From Cymodocea nodosa (lineage: Eukaryota; Streptophyta; Magnoliopsida; Alismatales; Cymodoceaceae): a stretch of 64,000 bases of DNA. This document shows positions 1 through 11,828 of the stretch, one piece after another. The notes under the pieces were generated by a model. It saw only the letters and a program-made list of their open reading frames with translations, made no database searches and was not told where the DNA came from. The position numbers and the translations under genes are program-made. The stretch lies in contig CM072337.1 of NCBI GenBank assembly GCA_036874045.1, positions 7,874,001-7,938,000 on the forward strand, written 5' to 3'. Each line of letters starts with the position of its first letter. Position 1 is the stretch's first letter.

Positions 1-571
1 TTAACTCGTTAAGTTAACATAACTAAACGCGTTGAGTTGCTATATTGAACACTAAGGCAACGCGTTAGGTTAGCGTTATAAACTTAAGTTGTTATTTTTT
101 GCACATGGTAAAATTCTTATTATAAAAACATTTGTTTATTACTGGTTCGTTGAGATATCATAATACAACAGAAATGGTTCGTTGAGTTATCATAACACAA
201 CGGAGATGGTTCGTTGAGATAGCATAACACCACAGACTTAGTTCGTTGAGTTAGCTACAGTACTTGTCACGTGAAATGGCACATGAGGAACTCGTTAAGT
301 TAGAAACGTTAAGTTATATATATACTTATGTTTCTCGTTTAGTTAACATTAAAGTAACGACTTCTTATTACACTGATGAAAAAACTTTTGGACGAGAAAG
401 TTTATTTTGTAGGAAATTTTTCAGAGATCCAAGACTGATGATTAAAGAAAATTTGAAATATAAACGTGGGTTAGAACGTGTGTGTTTCAATGAAGGAAAA
501 AGGAAAGACATGGAGAAGTGGAAAATTGGTAGTGGTTAAACGTGAAGGATATGCATGAAATGAAGATACAG

Positions 572-579
572 TATAAAAG
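572..579 (+). promoter_or_regulatory. TATA box of family A LTR (copy A0)
   Basis: TATAAAAG in the same context (GTATAAAAGGCATAGA) recurs at 7990-7997, 52742-52749 and 60019-60026 in the other family A LTRs. It is the best candidate for the retrotransposon promoter, and would place the U3/R boundary about 30 bases downstream. Confidence 0.65.
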
Positions 580-608
580 GCATAGAATTCTCGTTGATCA
601 ATTAATCC

Positions 609-735
609 TTACACACAAAAAGAAAAATCTTTTCAAGGATCAAACCATCCTTGCACACAAAAAGAAAAATCTTTTCAAGGATCAAAACATCCCTGCACAC
701 CAAAAGAAAAATCTTTTTCAGGGATCAAAAACACC
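609..735 (+). repeat. Three tandem copies of a 42 bp unit in LTR A0
   Basis: Units at 609-650, 651-692 and 693-735 each contain CACACAAAAAGAAAAATC followed by an AGGATCAAA box. The other family A LTRs carry this unit once, so this is a local expansion in the transcribed part of the LTR. Confidence 0.85.
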
Positions 736-1180
736 TTCTCAGGGAAAATCTCTTAAGTGGAAGAAAGTTCAGTGAAGCATAAAAAGGTAAATTTTCGTCA
801 CTAAAGATTTGAAGTATCAGAAGAAAGCAAATTCGGTGAAGCATGAAAAGACAAGTTATTCGTCACTGAAGAATTGCTGAAGAAGAAAAAGAAGAAGAAG
901 AAAGATCTCAAACAGGGAGAAAAGTTTTAAATTCCACAAATTAGTTTTCTCTATTTGTAGTTATGAAATTGTTTAGATGATACATGGTATCGAAATATAA
1001 TTGCATCTACAATTTCTGAGGAGAATTGAATTGTATATTGTAATTGAAACCTTGAATAAAAATGATTTTATGAAAACAATGTCTCGACTTGTTTTTGAGT
1101 TTTAAAGTTTCAATTATATTTCAGAAAATATTAAAGATACACAATTCACCCCCCCTCTTGTGTAGTCATACGATCCTACA

Positions 1181-3057
1181 AAGAGGAATGAATGCACTAA
1201 CTTGGAAAAATCATTTAGAACTTAGAACAATAAAGATCAAAGTGATTTTGTTCCATTCTGTAATACCATGAAGACAGAGATGGAGCAAAACTTCTAGGAT
1301 CAGATTGACACGATAGAATTCATCAAACAGTCAGAGGAATGTCATTCAAGGCAGAAGATCAAAAATACTACTAGAGAAAAGCAACTTGAAAAGGTAGAGG
1401 AGGATCTATTCTTTTTTACAAGAAGGCTTGTAAATTTGAATGTTAGAATACCTCAAATAATGGAAACAAGAATACGAGTAGCAATTGAAATAGCCGTAAA
1501 TAGAGAAAGAAGAATTAGGCCGAACAATGAAGTTGCCTTAGAACTTATAAGAAGGAAATCACAACTGTGATTTATAAGAAAGATAGCTGTAAAAGCGGCT
1601 GTTCAACGAGAAAAAGAGCAAGCTAAAATGTCTACAGAACTAGAGCAGCAGTTGGAACCTTCACATCAAGCTCAACTAAGAGCAAGCTGAAGTAGTTGCA
1701 GCAGCAGAACAAGCAGGACCTTCAATTCCACCACTTAGACCATTAGAAAGGGTGGAAGTTATGGGGCCATCTACTGAAGAAGATTTAAGAGAGTTTGAAA
1801 AACTGGTTCGAGTTGGGAAAAGCAAAGGAGAACTAGAAGATTTGGCAGTAGCTAAAGTACATCTGGTGTTTTGATGCAATTCACAAAAGATGGGTTGCAG
1901 AAAAGTTGAAGGCTCAATACAAAGTTAAAGTTGAACAACATCAAGAAGCCACTGTCATACCTATTATAAGAGAAGCTGAGTTTGGTCCTTTGAGACCAGC
2001 AACTATAGAGAAGGTGAAGTAGGAAGAGCTAGTACCTATGGCTCGAGGGCCTAAAGAGCCCATTTTTGTTAACTTAGTATCAGAAGAAGAAGAAGAAGAA
2101 GATCAGTCACAACTGTTAAGAAGAAGAAAAGGAAAAGAAAAAGTGCCTAAGGTTCAAGAAGAAGTTAAATTTGAGCCTATAATGTATACAGTAGGGCATA
2201 AAGAGCCCATTTTTGTAGATTTATTATTTGAAGAAGAAGAAGAAGAGTAGGAGTAAAGAAAAGAAGAAAAATAGGCTGAAATTAGTTTGCAGCCTGAAGA
2301 ATGAGAAAAAGAAGTTAGGGTAGAATATACTATGCTTGAGACTCCATCCCAATCTACCACAGAATCAGAAAGTACAGGAACTATGTAGATTGGTAGTGAG
2401 GAGGAAGAAGAAAGAGAAGAAGCTGAGTAGGAAGCTGAATAAGAAGAAAAGAATTTGACAGATTCCTTTGAAGAGAATGAAACTCTTTAGCAACTTATGG
2501 AGAGAATACAAGACAAAAATGTGGAAAGTTCTGCAAGCTCTCTACCACAATGTAGAACTGAAAGATAGGAATTTCTAGATTATTTTCAGCAACAAGTACA
2601 ACAACAAGCTCAGCAACTTAAAGAAGAAATTCAAGAACAAACCCCTCTAGAGCAACAAATCCAAATTCCTGATCCGTTTGAAGCAACAATTCTAAATGAG
2701 GCTCACTTTTGGAGTCAGAAAGCATATAACAAGTATGAAGAAATAAAAGGGTATGATATAATTTATAGTAGGCCAGTTGACTAGACTGGAATGGAGGAGA
2801 TTAGAGAATTATTTGAATTCCAAGGCCTAGTACAATCTATTCCAAGAGCAAAAAGGCATGGTGTTTATGAAAATTTAGTGCCCTACTTTTATGCAAACCT
2901 AAGGAAGAAGGAAAATTAATTTTTAATGTAGAGGAAGTTAATATTCAGATAACATCGGAACTCCACAACATTTTTGGACTAAAAAATGAAGGGATTGAAA
3001 TTTTGGAAAATACAACTGCAACTGAATGGATAGAATAAGAAATCAAACAATGTTTGG
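1181..3057 (+). pseudogene. Athila ORF3 relic (accessory gene downstream of pol)
   Basis: Plus-strand translation follows the better-kept copy at 34396-36642: a charged N-terminal part, a Glu-rich middle built of two PIFV(N/D)L repeats each followed by an acidic run (about 2040-2250), a Gln/Glu coiled region, then the domain with FEFQGL (about 2815) and LVPYFYANL (about 2878). The copy has many in-frame stops and a frameshift just after the FYANL motif. It ends where a minus-strand Athila LTR begins, and its left side is cut by LTR A0. The conserved part resembles the family called putative plant transposon protein. Function is unknown. Confidence 0.7.
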
Positions 3058-5089
3058 CCATTGTTTAGCATTATTAACTTTTGTTTTTAAACTTGTTTAA
3101 TTTGTCTTTATGCTTATATCAATAATTACTTTTAGAAGTAAACAAACAACCTTTCACACAAATTAGATATTAATTCCAATTTGTATTTTAACTGCAAGTG
3201 CATAGTGTATATTGTATTTATGTGCAAGTACAAGTCAATCCCACAGAAATTGAGTAAGAATTATGTATTGTTCTAATTTTTATATTGGAGTATAAATGTG
3301 TTCAGTAAGCACTCCATTGAATTACAGTTAACACAACGGACTTAGTTCGTTGAGTTATGGCTAACTCAACAGACTGACCTCATGGACTTTAGTTAACTCC
3401 ACGAGGCTATTTTTCCAGTTAAATAATACTATTTACAAAGGAATTCGGCCAATCATTGGGCGGTTCCATAGATTGTAAATAACATCAATTAAGCTCTTTA
3501 ATGTTAGTTAATATTAGATTTATCATTAAGCAACACTAACATTTAGATATTTCAAATAGTAACCATTAAAATCGTTAAGTATCTAGAACGATTCAATTTC
3601 AATAAATTGAAAACTATAAACTGTTCTCAAATAAACATAAAACATTCACAATATTGATAATGATAACATTAATCACGATACAAAACAAACAATACAACAC
3701 TTTAATACTAAATGTAAACACAGATAATTTGTTGTTTTTGGTATTTTTGTTTTGATATGTTCCTGAAGATGAATGAAAGGTGAAATGTAAAAATCTCTAT
3801 TGATAGTGAAAACTTCCATCACTACATGTGACGCGATTACACCATTAAAAACTTAATCACTTACAATCTTGCCTCCTCTCCTTATAGAATCGCGAATCCA
3901 AATTGTAAGATGATCTCCTCTTCAGCATACTAGCATCAACCCGAAACCAAGGCTAGAAGCTTTACGATCTCCTGAGATATGAGTCAGTGCTTGGTGAAAA
4001 TGGCTTCTTTTCCTGCGATGCGATCACTCCTCAAAGTAGTTGTCAATCATCGTGTTTGGCTCAGAATCAACCTAACATCAAGAAAGTATCCTCACAGACC
4101 TCCGATGGTTGGTGATTTTGGTGGTGGTGTCGAGCTTCAGGGAACTTCCGACGCTGCCTGTAGTTAGTGCGGTCCTCCACCTCTACACACACACTTTCTT
4201 TGTCTTTCTCCTCTTCTTTTATATTTCTTTCTATAGTAACTGCTTCTACTTAGATGATCAGTTGGATTTCCTCCATTCATATCAATGATGGTGATTTCTT
4301 CTTCCTTCCACGAGTGAATTCCTACGTGATACGTGAAATCATGGTTTTCCTTCGAATATCTTGTTTCTATAACTGCTACATTGGCATATTAGTCTTTGTT
4401 TTAGTCGAACGCTTATCCTTTAAGTCCTGTAAAAACTCGAACACTTATTTGTAACTCTTCGAGTTTTTTTGCACCTGCAAAACACGTGACTAAACATAGA
4501 AAACTTATCTATTCATTAGTCATTTTATAAAACTTGAACAGTTATCTATCCATGTGTATAAAAACTTGAACAGTTATCTAACTCTTCGATTTTCCTTACT
4601 GAACGCACATGCAACTCATGTGACATAATAAAGCATTTAAATTCAACACGTGCATAATTCTAACTTAATGTGTTTAGATATTTCAAATACTTACGAACCT
4701 AACTATCCGATGCTTAGATGCATTTCAGATAGTTAACAAATAACTTACCGAACATTCACTTAAGTCATGCATTATGGTTACAACACGTGTACTCCAAGAA
4801 ATAATAAAATATTCTTTAAGCATTTAAAACATAACTGTCTGATACATGCAATATAACTCTCTGAAATAATAGAAAATTTAGATACTTAAGAATTAAAAAC
4901 CTGCAACTTACCGATAATTTAGAAATGTATTTAATTAACATTAATTTCCTGAAATTATGCAGATTCTTTCATTAAAGCATATAATAGTGCAATTATAACA
5001 TAATGACTTAATCCTCATATGATAAGCTAAATATTATGCAATTCATTATAATTTAATCGTTAATATTATGCACTTTTTCATTCTAAACA
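3058..5089 (-). mobile_element. Athila-type LTR, minus strand (copy 2)
   Basis: On the minus strand this begins TGTTTAGAATGAAAAAGTGC at 5089, exactly like the LTRs at 26806 and 42636, and runs to a truncated U5 near 3058. It shares the GTTGAGTTA palindromes at 3340-3410 and the block at 3780-4250 with those LTRs. It differs from them in one block, about 4405-4625, which matches the LTR of copia family B. Open frames such as 3979-4167 recur on the other strand in the other LTR copies but are not recognisable genes. The junction at 3057/3058 with ORF3 in opposite orientation marks a rearrangement. Confidence 0.85.
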
Positions 5090-5102
5090 CTTCCCCCATA
5101 CT
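5090..5102 (-). other. Athila polypurine tract
   Basis: On the minus strand GTATGGGGGAAG abuts the LTR start. This is the expected primer site for plus-strand DNA synthesis. The same sequence precedes the 3' LTR at 42636. Confidence 0.8.
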
Positions 5103-6397
5103 TAAATTTTGCTAGTCCCTTAGTAATCTAAGATCTAACTAGTTGGTATTTCTAAAGTTCTAGAATTAATTCTTCATTTTGTTCTTCTTCAGAATACATA
5201 AATTAAATTACTATATAGATATTCTGTATTTTTTAGTAATCTGTTTTAACATTGTTTTCTCCTCTTCAACCTGCAAATATATTTAAAACATATGTAAATT
5301 ACATACAAAATATATTAGCATCACATAGGTGTTAATTATATTATCATTTTTTTCTTCTTTTCAAACATTTGTTATCTTGAATTTTCTAATATGATTTCTA
5401 GAATAAATTTCAACTACATACAAATCAAAACATAATCCAATTCAATATGATTAAAATAAGTAATGAATTGTATCTCAAATAAACAACTTCAAAGTCTAAT
5501 CTAGATTCATACTTCAGCAATTTTAGATGACAGAAATATACTTGATTCAAAAGATTTCTGTATTTCACAAAACACTTTTATCTTTTCAAAACAGTATATG
5601 CATATTTGTACTTTAAAACTTAATTTGAAAAGCTTGAATCATATAAGAGCTTTCTAGTGTACCCATGTATCGAGCTTTCAGTCAACAATCCCAGATTTGA
5701 TCAGGATCTTAGGTTGCTAGATTTAAAGAGTCCTTTTTTAGGTCAACAATCCATACATACCTATCTGCTCAAGTACAAAAGACTCGTGATCAAACAAGTT
5801 AATAAACTCTCAAAGTTTTTTTCTTTTTTCTCCTCTTTTTTTCTTTTCAACATAGTATATATACGTATTTCATTAATACAGATGCAATAAAACACAAATC
5901 TCATATAGTTCTACTTCTATTATTTATTGAAAATATGAATCTATATCAATAAGCTCATACTTTTTCTGTAGTTTAATAAGATCTACACATAAATCATTCT
6001 ACAAGTTTAATCAATCAAATTAAAATGTATCCTTGATCATATGTATTTCATTTAATTCAAAATTCAACATTTCAGCTCTTTCAGGATTTCAGATAATTTA
6101 CTGAGTTTCAATTAAGCATTCTTTTCTTTTTTTAAAATCGTGAAACTGTTAGACTCATAAAATTCAGCAAAAACATAAGATACTATATCTAGATTTGTAT
6201 GAATAGTAATATTTGAAGTATCTTATATAAGATTATAAATATAACATTCAAGTAGTTATAGTTCTTAAAAATTTTACAATCTCAATTATTAGATAGTTAC
6301 AACAAATTCATAAAAAAAATTTCAATTTCCATAGAACTTTTGTAGTACCATTCTAATTTCTCTAATTAACAAAATTACTTGGATTTTAATCGAATTA

Positions 6398-6413
6398 CCT
6401 CCCCCCCCATACC
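6398..6413 (-). other. Second polypurine tract of Athila copy 2
   Basis: On the minus strand this reads GGTATGGGGGGGGAGG, close to the LTR-adjacent tract but about 1.3 kb upstream of it. The complete Athila copy has the same tract at 41312-41326. Confidence 0.55.
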
Positions 6414-6864
6414 TACATTTTGCATTGTCCTCAATGTAAAAGATTTTACAGTAAACATAGTAAATGTAGCAGGCATGAATATTGTTTTATTGACTTAGCA
6501 CCTAACTCAATGAACTTAATTCGTTGAGTTAATAAATAACTCCACGAACTGAGTTTAAATGTAAATTCAGGATAAGTAATCAATTACATACCTTGTTCTT
6601 TTGTATCTCCTTCCATATCTTTTGATTTTTGATTCTGAAAAACTTTTCATTCACAAATAAAAGCAGAATATATAACAAAATAACAAAATATAAATTGTTA
6701 ATTTAGTGTCTTATGTGGAACCCAAGCTCCTATGCCTTTGGTGGCTCACAAGTAAGCAAGTTGGTTTCCCAGAATAGATACCAACAAACTGGATTGATAT
6801 ATATATATTTTTTCTTTTCTTTTTCTAAAAATAAATGCAGAATACATACAACATTAAAAGCTGT

Positions 6865-8506
6865 AGAGTATTTTATTTTGATGGTGTGTGCTGAATGAAA
6901 GTAATCATATTTACTCAATTACTATTGCTTGTGAAAAGAAATTAAAAATATCAATTAATACAGAAAAAGCTTACTGATATAAATATTTGTCTATATTGGA
7001 TATGAAATTATACTAAACTAATAACTAGTCATTTCGTTGCATTAAATTCTCATTTAATTAAACGCTAAGTTAACATGTGTTTTTATTGAAAAACATGATA
7101 TGTTTTAAAGTTATATTTTCTGTATCATGAACAGTGCATGTGTAGACAACTCGTTAAGTTAGAGTGTTATTTGTATAGAGATCACGTGAGAACTCGTTAA
7201 GTTAGAGGCTTAAATGTTAAAAGAGGTCACATGAGAACTCGTTAAGTTAGTGAGTAAAAGAAAAGACGAAATCGTTAAGTTAGTGTTGTACACGTGGTGA
7301 AATTAAAAGTTATGAATGTTATATTGTATCACGTGAGGTGTACATGTTTAACTCGTTAAGTTAACATAACTAAACGCGTTGAGTTGCTATATTGAATACT
7401 AAGGCAATGCATTAGGTTAGCGTTATAAACTTAAGTTGTTATTTTTGCACGTGGTAAAATTCTTATTATAAAAACATTTGTTTATTATTGGATCGATGAG
7501 TTAAAGTTTTTCGGAGACTTACAACCGTAACTATCCAAAACTTAAACTGTTATTGGTGAGTTAGCATTTAACCTTCTGAAAGAAAGGTTAAGTTGGTTCG
7601 TTGAGTTATCGTAACACCACGAAGCTGGTTCGTTGAGTTAGCGTAACACCACGGATTTAGTTTGTTGAGTTAGCTACAGTACTTGTCACGTGAGTTGGTA
7701 CATGAGAAACTCGTTAAGTTAGAGATGTTAAGTTATATATCTACTTGTTTTACTCGTTTAGTTAACATTAAAGTAACGACTTCTTATTACACTTGATGAA
7801 AAATTTTGGATGAGAAATTTTATTTTGTAGGAAATTTTTTAGAGATCCAGGATTGATGATTAAAGAAAATTTGAAATGTAAACGTGGGTTTGAATGTGTG
7901 TATTTTGATGAAGGAAAAAGAAAAGACATGAATAAGTGGATAATTGGTAGTGATTAAACATGGAGGATATGCATGAAATGAAGATGTAGTATAAAAGGCA
8001 TAGAATTTTCGTTGATCAATTATCCCTACACACCAAACAAAAAATCTTTTCAGGGATCAAAAACACCTTTCAGGGAAAAGCTCTTAGATGGAAGAAAATT
8101 CAGTGAAGTAGAAAAGGTCAAATTTATGTCACTAAAGATTTGAAGTATTAGAAGAAAGTAAATTCGGTGAAGTAGAGAAAGACAAGATATTCGTCACTAA
8201 AAAATTGATGAAGAAGAAATTGAAGAAGAAGAAAGATCTCAAATAGGGAGAAATATTCTAAATTCTGTAAATTAGTTTTCTTTGTTTGTAGTTATGAAAT
8301 TGTATAGATGAAACATGGTATCGATATATAATTGTATCTACAATTTTTGAGGAGAATTGAATTGTATATTGTCATTGAAACCTTGAATAAAAATGATTTT
8401 ATGAAAACAATGTTTTGACTTGTTTTTGAGTTTTGAAGTTTCAATTATATTGAAAATATTGAAAAACACAATTCACCCCCCTCTTGTGTAGCCATACGAT
8501 CCTACA
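6865..8506 (+). mobile_element. Family A copia 5' LTR (copy A3)
   Basis: A complete LTR of about 1.64 kb ends GATCCTACA and is followed by a tRNA-Met type primer-binding site and gag, so it is a 5' LTR. The terminal TG is mutated to AG at 6865-6866. It contains five CACGTG boxes (7183, 7291, 7330, 7448, 7687), several followed by AACTCGTTAAGTTA, and a TATA box at 7990-7997. It was inserted into the Athila 3' region on its left. The matching right end cannot be identified because the element is broken at 16287. Confidence 0.88.
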
Positions 8507-8508
8507 AG

Positions 8509-8520
8509 TGGTATCAAAAC
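8509..8520 (+). other. Primer-binding site, tRNA-Met type
   Basis: TGGTATCAAAAC lies two bases after the LTR end. It is a near match to the usual plant copia site TGGTATCAGAGC, complementary to the 3' end of initiator tRNA-Met. The leader at 8521-8706 holds no other feature. Confidence 0.8.
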
Positions 8521-8706
8521 TTTGTTAATAATCTTTGATATAAAATTGATACCAACTTATTTAATATCATTGCTTATTTAGCCTTCTTTGTTTTTAAACA
8601 AAAATTGATATTTGAGCATACTCTTAACCTTCTCGATTTAAGGCTCAAATTGTTTTTATTGTTTTAGATTGTATAAAATCAAATAGGTTGAAAAATCTAA
8701 GGTAAG

Positions 8707-8787
8707 ATGGCTACTGGAAATGGTAATTTTTCTTTGTACGAAGGTCAAAATCTTAATCGTCCTCCTTTATTTGATGGAATACATTTT
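8707..8787 (+). pseudogene. gag of family A, 5' piece (split by element D)
   Basis: ATG at 8707 starts MATGNGNFSLYE, the same start as the gag at 60873. It continues through LNRPPLFDGIHF, which is the usual N-terminus of a copia gag whose next motif is the YWKYRM block. The frame is cut after 27 codons by element D and resumes at 14365. TSD ATTTT lies at 8783-8787 and 14360-14364. Reading on into the insertion gives a chimeric frame with no meaning. Confidence 0.85.
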
Positions 8788-9092
8788 TGTTATGCGAAGA
8801 GAAATGCGGAAAGGGAGAAGCTTGGACTCGTGGAGAAGAAAGAAGAAGACAAATGGGAAAAACATGTGAAGCAAATGCAAAAACACCAAGGTTTAACATG
8901 GTTCCCCAATTGGGTACGTCCACGGATGGAGCTCAACTTAATGATTCTCTAGGTGATCACAAAGGGATACAAGATTCAACATCATCACTAAGCACACGTT
9001 GGGGGTCTATTTATAACATTTGTGTACCCCCATGTGGCTAAGGACAAAACTACCCCTATGTGTAACAAACTAATTCAAGACACATAATAACA
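8788..9092 (-). repeat. Element D 3' LTR
   Basis: This is a 305 bp direct repeat of 14051-14359, with TG/CA ends. The two copies differ at scattered bases and by a few-base indel near 8980/14240, so the insertion is not very recent. Confidence 0.93.
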
Positions 9093-9106
9093 ATCTCCAC
9101 CTTACC
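9093..9106 (-). other. Element D polypurine tract
   Basis: On the minus strand AAGGTGGAGATT directly precedes the 3' LTR, the usual position for plus-strand priming. Confidence 0.7.
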
Positions 9107-9166
9107 TTGAATTTACAAACTCCACCTAGAACCAAACAAATTTTCATCTTCAAAAGACCCGAAGGG

Positions 9167-10334
9167 TCAACTATAAGCAAACACATTAAGTAAGTCTAAA
9201 CAATGCTTAAACTTGCTTTCAAGAACGCCTTTCGTAAACATATCGACTGGATTGTCATGTGTGTTGATCTTCAAAATCTTCACGTGATTTTCTGTTCTAA
9301 GAAAGTGATAACGAACATCAATGTGCTTTGTCCTGTCATGAAACACATTGTCCTTCATTAAGCTGATGGCACTGAGATTGTCACAGAAAATTTCTGCTTT
9401 ATCATATCGCAGACCAAAGTCTCTAAGTAACCCCTTCAGCCAAATACCTTTTTTTGCAGCTTCTGTCATCGCCATATACTCAGCCTCTATGGTAGATAAA
9501 GATACAGTAGACTGTAGAGTAGATTTCCAACTAATAATGGAATCTGCCAATGTGAAGACATATCCTGTTAAGGATCTACATTGATTAACATCACCTGCAA
9601 AATCTGAATCAGAATATCCAGCTACACTATAGTTATGTTTAACACCATAAATCAGTCCTACATCAGATGTGCCCTTCAAGTACCTAAAGATCCTTTTCAT
9701 GGCCTGCCAATGACTCTTCCTTGGATTTGACATAAACCTGCTTACAACACTAAGAGGGTAAGCAAGATCCGGACGAGTACAAACCATGGCATACATAAGA
9801 CTGCCAACTGCCTATGAATATGGAACTTTCTTCATGTACTCTTTTTCAGATGGCGTCTGAGGTGCCATAGCAACTGATAATTGCAGGTTCCTATCATAGG
9901 GCGTTCTGATGGCCTTACTTGATGCCATGCCAAACCTGCTCAAAATCATCAAAACATAACTGTGCTGATGGAGAAATAATCTTCCAATGTTCCTGTCACG
10001 ATAAATCTCCATCCCAAGGATTTTACCTATCGGTCCTAAATCCTTCATTGCAAATTCAAATTTCAATGTGCCTTTCAAAACTTGTATTTCATTGACATCA
10101 TTGGCTGCAATCAAAATGTCATCCGCATACAAGAGCAAGTAAACAAATTCTTCTTTAATTTGTTTAATATAGACATGAATCAAAACTACTTCTAACAAAA
10201 CCAACATTAGTGATAAAAGAATCAAATCTTTTATACCACTACTTAGGAGACTATTTCAGCCCATACAAAGATTTTTGCAGCTTACAAACGAGGCCTGATC
10301 TACCTCTTTCTGCAAAACCTGTTGGCTGTTCCAT
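9167..10334 (-). pseudogene. Element D pol: RT C-terminal half and RNase H
   Basis: Reading leftward, the first part (10225-9812) contains the reverse transcriptase catalytic motif LLLYADDILIA and the LGMEI block. After a stop between the two frames, 9796-9167 gives the RNase H part: MYAMVCTRPDLAY, GYSDSDFAGD, STIEAEYMA, and the C-terminal block HIDVRYHFLR. This is the RT-RNase H module that copies element RNA and degrades the template in the particle. YADD replaces the more common YVDD, which is a known natural variant. Stops near 9810 and between 10225 and 10334 break the polyprotein. Confidence 0.92.
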
Positions 10335-11828
10335 CTAGATGTCCTCATCTAAATCACCATGCAAGAAAGCTGTTTTCACATCCAACTGTTCAAGTTCTAA
10401 ATCCTTTACTGCAACAATTGCCAAAAGGACTCGAATGGAGGTGTGTCTAACTACTGGAGCAAAGACTTCATTGAAGTCCACACCCTCCTTCTGTGAAAAA
10501 CCTTTTGCTACCAATCTTGCCTTATATTGTATTCCAAGGTTGCCTTGTGTTCTTGATTTCCTTTTGAACACCCATTTAAAACCAACAATATTCCTATCTT
10601 TGGGATGTTTTACCAACTCCCAAGTCCTATTCTTATGCAAAGATTGTAGTTCTTCTTGCATAGCTCCCAACCAATGTACGGCTTCTAGTCCACTAACGAC
10701 AGCATCAAAACTAGGTGGGTCAGCATCCTCCACCTCACCAGCTACTTGTAGGGCAAAAGCGACCATATTATTGTAGCCATACCTCTGTGGAGGGTGAACA
10801 TCCCTTCTAGGACGATCTCTGGCAACACACCTTGAACGTGTATCCTCAACAAATTCATCTCCTCGATCTTCTTCTAAAATCAAACGTTGATCTGTATCAA
10901 CAGGAACAGACTGATCAGATATCAACGGTTGATTCAAATCAAGCTCCACTTGCTTAGGAGTTTTAGGTGGATTCAAAATAGTTGGGTTTTCTTTCTTGTG
11001 CATCAAAGAAACCTCATCAAAGGTAACATCCCTGCTATGAATGACCTTTCTTGTTTCTTTATCATATATCCTATATCCTTTTACTCCCATTCCATATCCC
11101 ACAAATATGCCTTCCTTGGCACGCGGCTCTAATTTACCATGATTAACATGGTAATACGTAGGACATCCAAATACTTTCAGTTTGGAATAGTTAGCCGCTT
11201 TATCCATCCATACTTCATAAGGGATCTTGTCGCCAATTACATTGGATGACGACTTGTTCACCAAATAGGAGGTTGTGTTAACAGCTTCAGCCCAAAAACA
11301 TTTTTCCAGCCCAACATGAGAGAGCATACACCTAGCTCTCTCCAACAACGTCCTATTAAGACGTTCTACAACTCCATTCTGTTGTGGAGTTCCCCTGACA
11401 GTATAATGCCTAGTTATGCCTGCATTTATGCAAAAAATGTCAAATTCATTTGAACAAAATTCTAAACCATTATCTGTTCTCAAGTATTTTACTTTCCTCC
11501 CTACTTGGTTTTCAACAATAACCTTCCATTGTTTAAAGTTCTTGAAGGCCTCACTCTTGTGTTTCATAACGAAAACCCAAGACATATGACTAAAGTCATC
11601 AACAATGGAGAGAAAATACTTAGAACTTGCTAAAGAGGGTTGTCGAGATGGTCCCCAACAATCTGCATGGACATAATCCAACTTCCCCTTGGTAGAATGT
11701 TCTACTCTTCGAAAGGAAACACGTTTCTGTTTCCCATAGATACAATGCCTACATAAATCAATATCTGTAAAGATATGACCATCTAACCTGCCAAGTGTAC
11801 TGAGCTTCTGCATTCCCTTTAGGCCCAA
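10335..11828 (-). pseudogene. Element D pol: integrase and RT N-terminal half
   Basis: A 497-codon open frame. Near its start is the second half of the integrase zinc-binding region (CRHCIYGKQKR). Then come the DDE core with VHADCWGPS, YLRTDNGLEF and the TPQQNGVVERLNRTLLERAR block holding the catalytic Glu. The variable linker follows, then the RT start with the block TWELV, GFKWVFKRK, KARLVAKGFSQ, DFNEVFAPV and LDVKTAFLHG. The frame stops just after LHGDLDEDI. It is the best preserved part of element D. Integrase inserts the cDNA and RT synthesises it. The N-terminal half of the zinc finger (HSRLGH) lies just upstream, beyond a stop at about 11850. Confidence 0.95.

Larger units (their letters stand above)
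1..1180 (+). mobile_element. Family A Ty1/copia LTR, 5'-truncated (copy A0)
   Basis: This stretch matches, block by block, the LTRs at 6865-8506, 51721-53299 and 58993-60673, beginning part-way into U3 at the window edge. It holds the repeated GTTGAGTTA/AACTCGTTAAGTTA words, a TATA box at 572-579 and the family 3' end TTCACCCCCC...GATCCTACA. No primer-binding site follows: the sequence goes straight into an Athila ORF3 relic. It is therefore the right end of an insertion, either a 3' LTR or a solo LTR. Short open frames inside it, including one over the lysine-rich repeats at 609-735, are not conserved between LTR copies and are not genes. Confidence 0.85.
5090..6864 (-). mobile_element. Athila 3' untranslated internal region (copy 2)
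   Basis: Read on the minus strand this matches 40875-42635 of the complete Athila copy, including the block with the CAGTCAACAATCCCAGAT word near 5680 and the block at 6713-6790. It ends at 6864, where the family A LTR starts, just short of where the F-box gene would lie in the complete copy. No gene is apparent in it. Confidence 0.8.

Noticed and set aside
542-775. Lysine-rich open frame over three repeats
   Set aside because: It lies in LTR A0 over a 42 bp tandem repeat and is absent as a frame in the other LTR copies.
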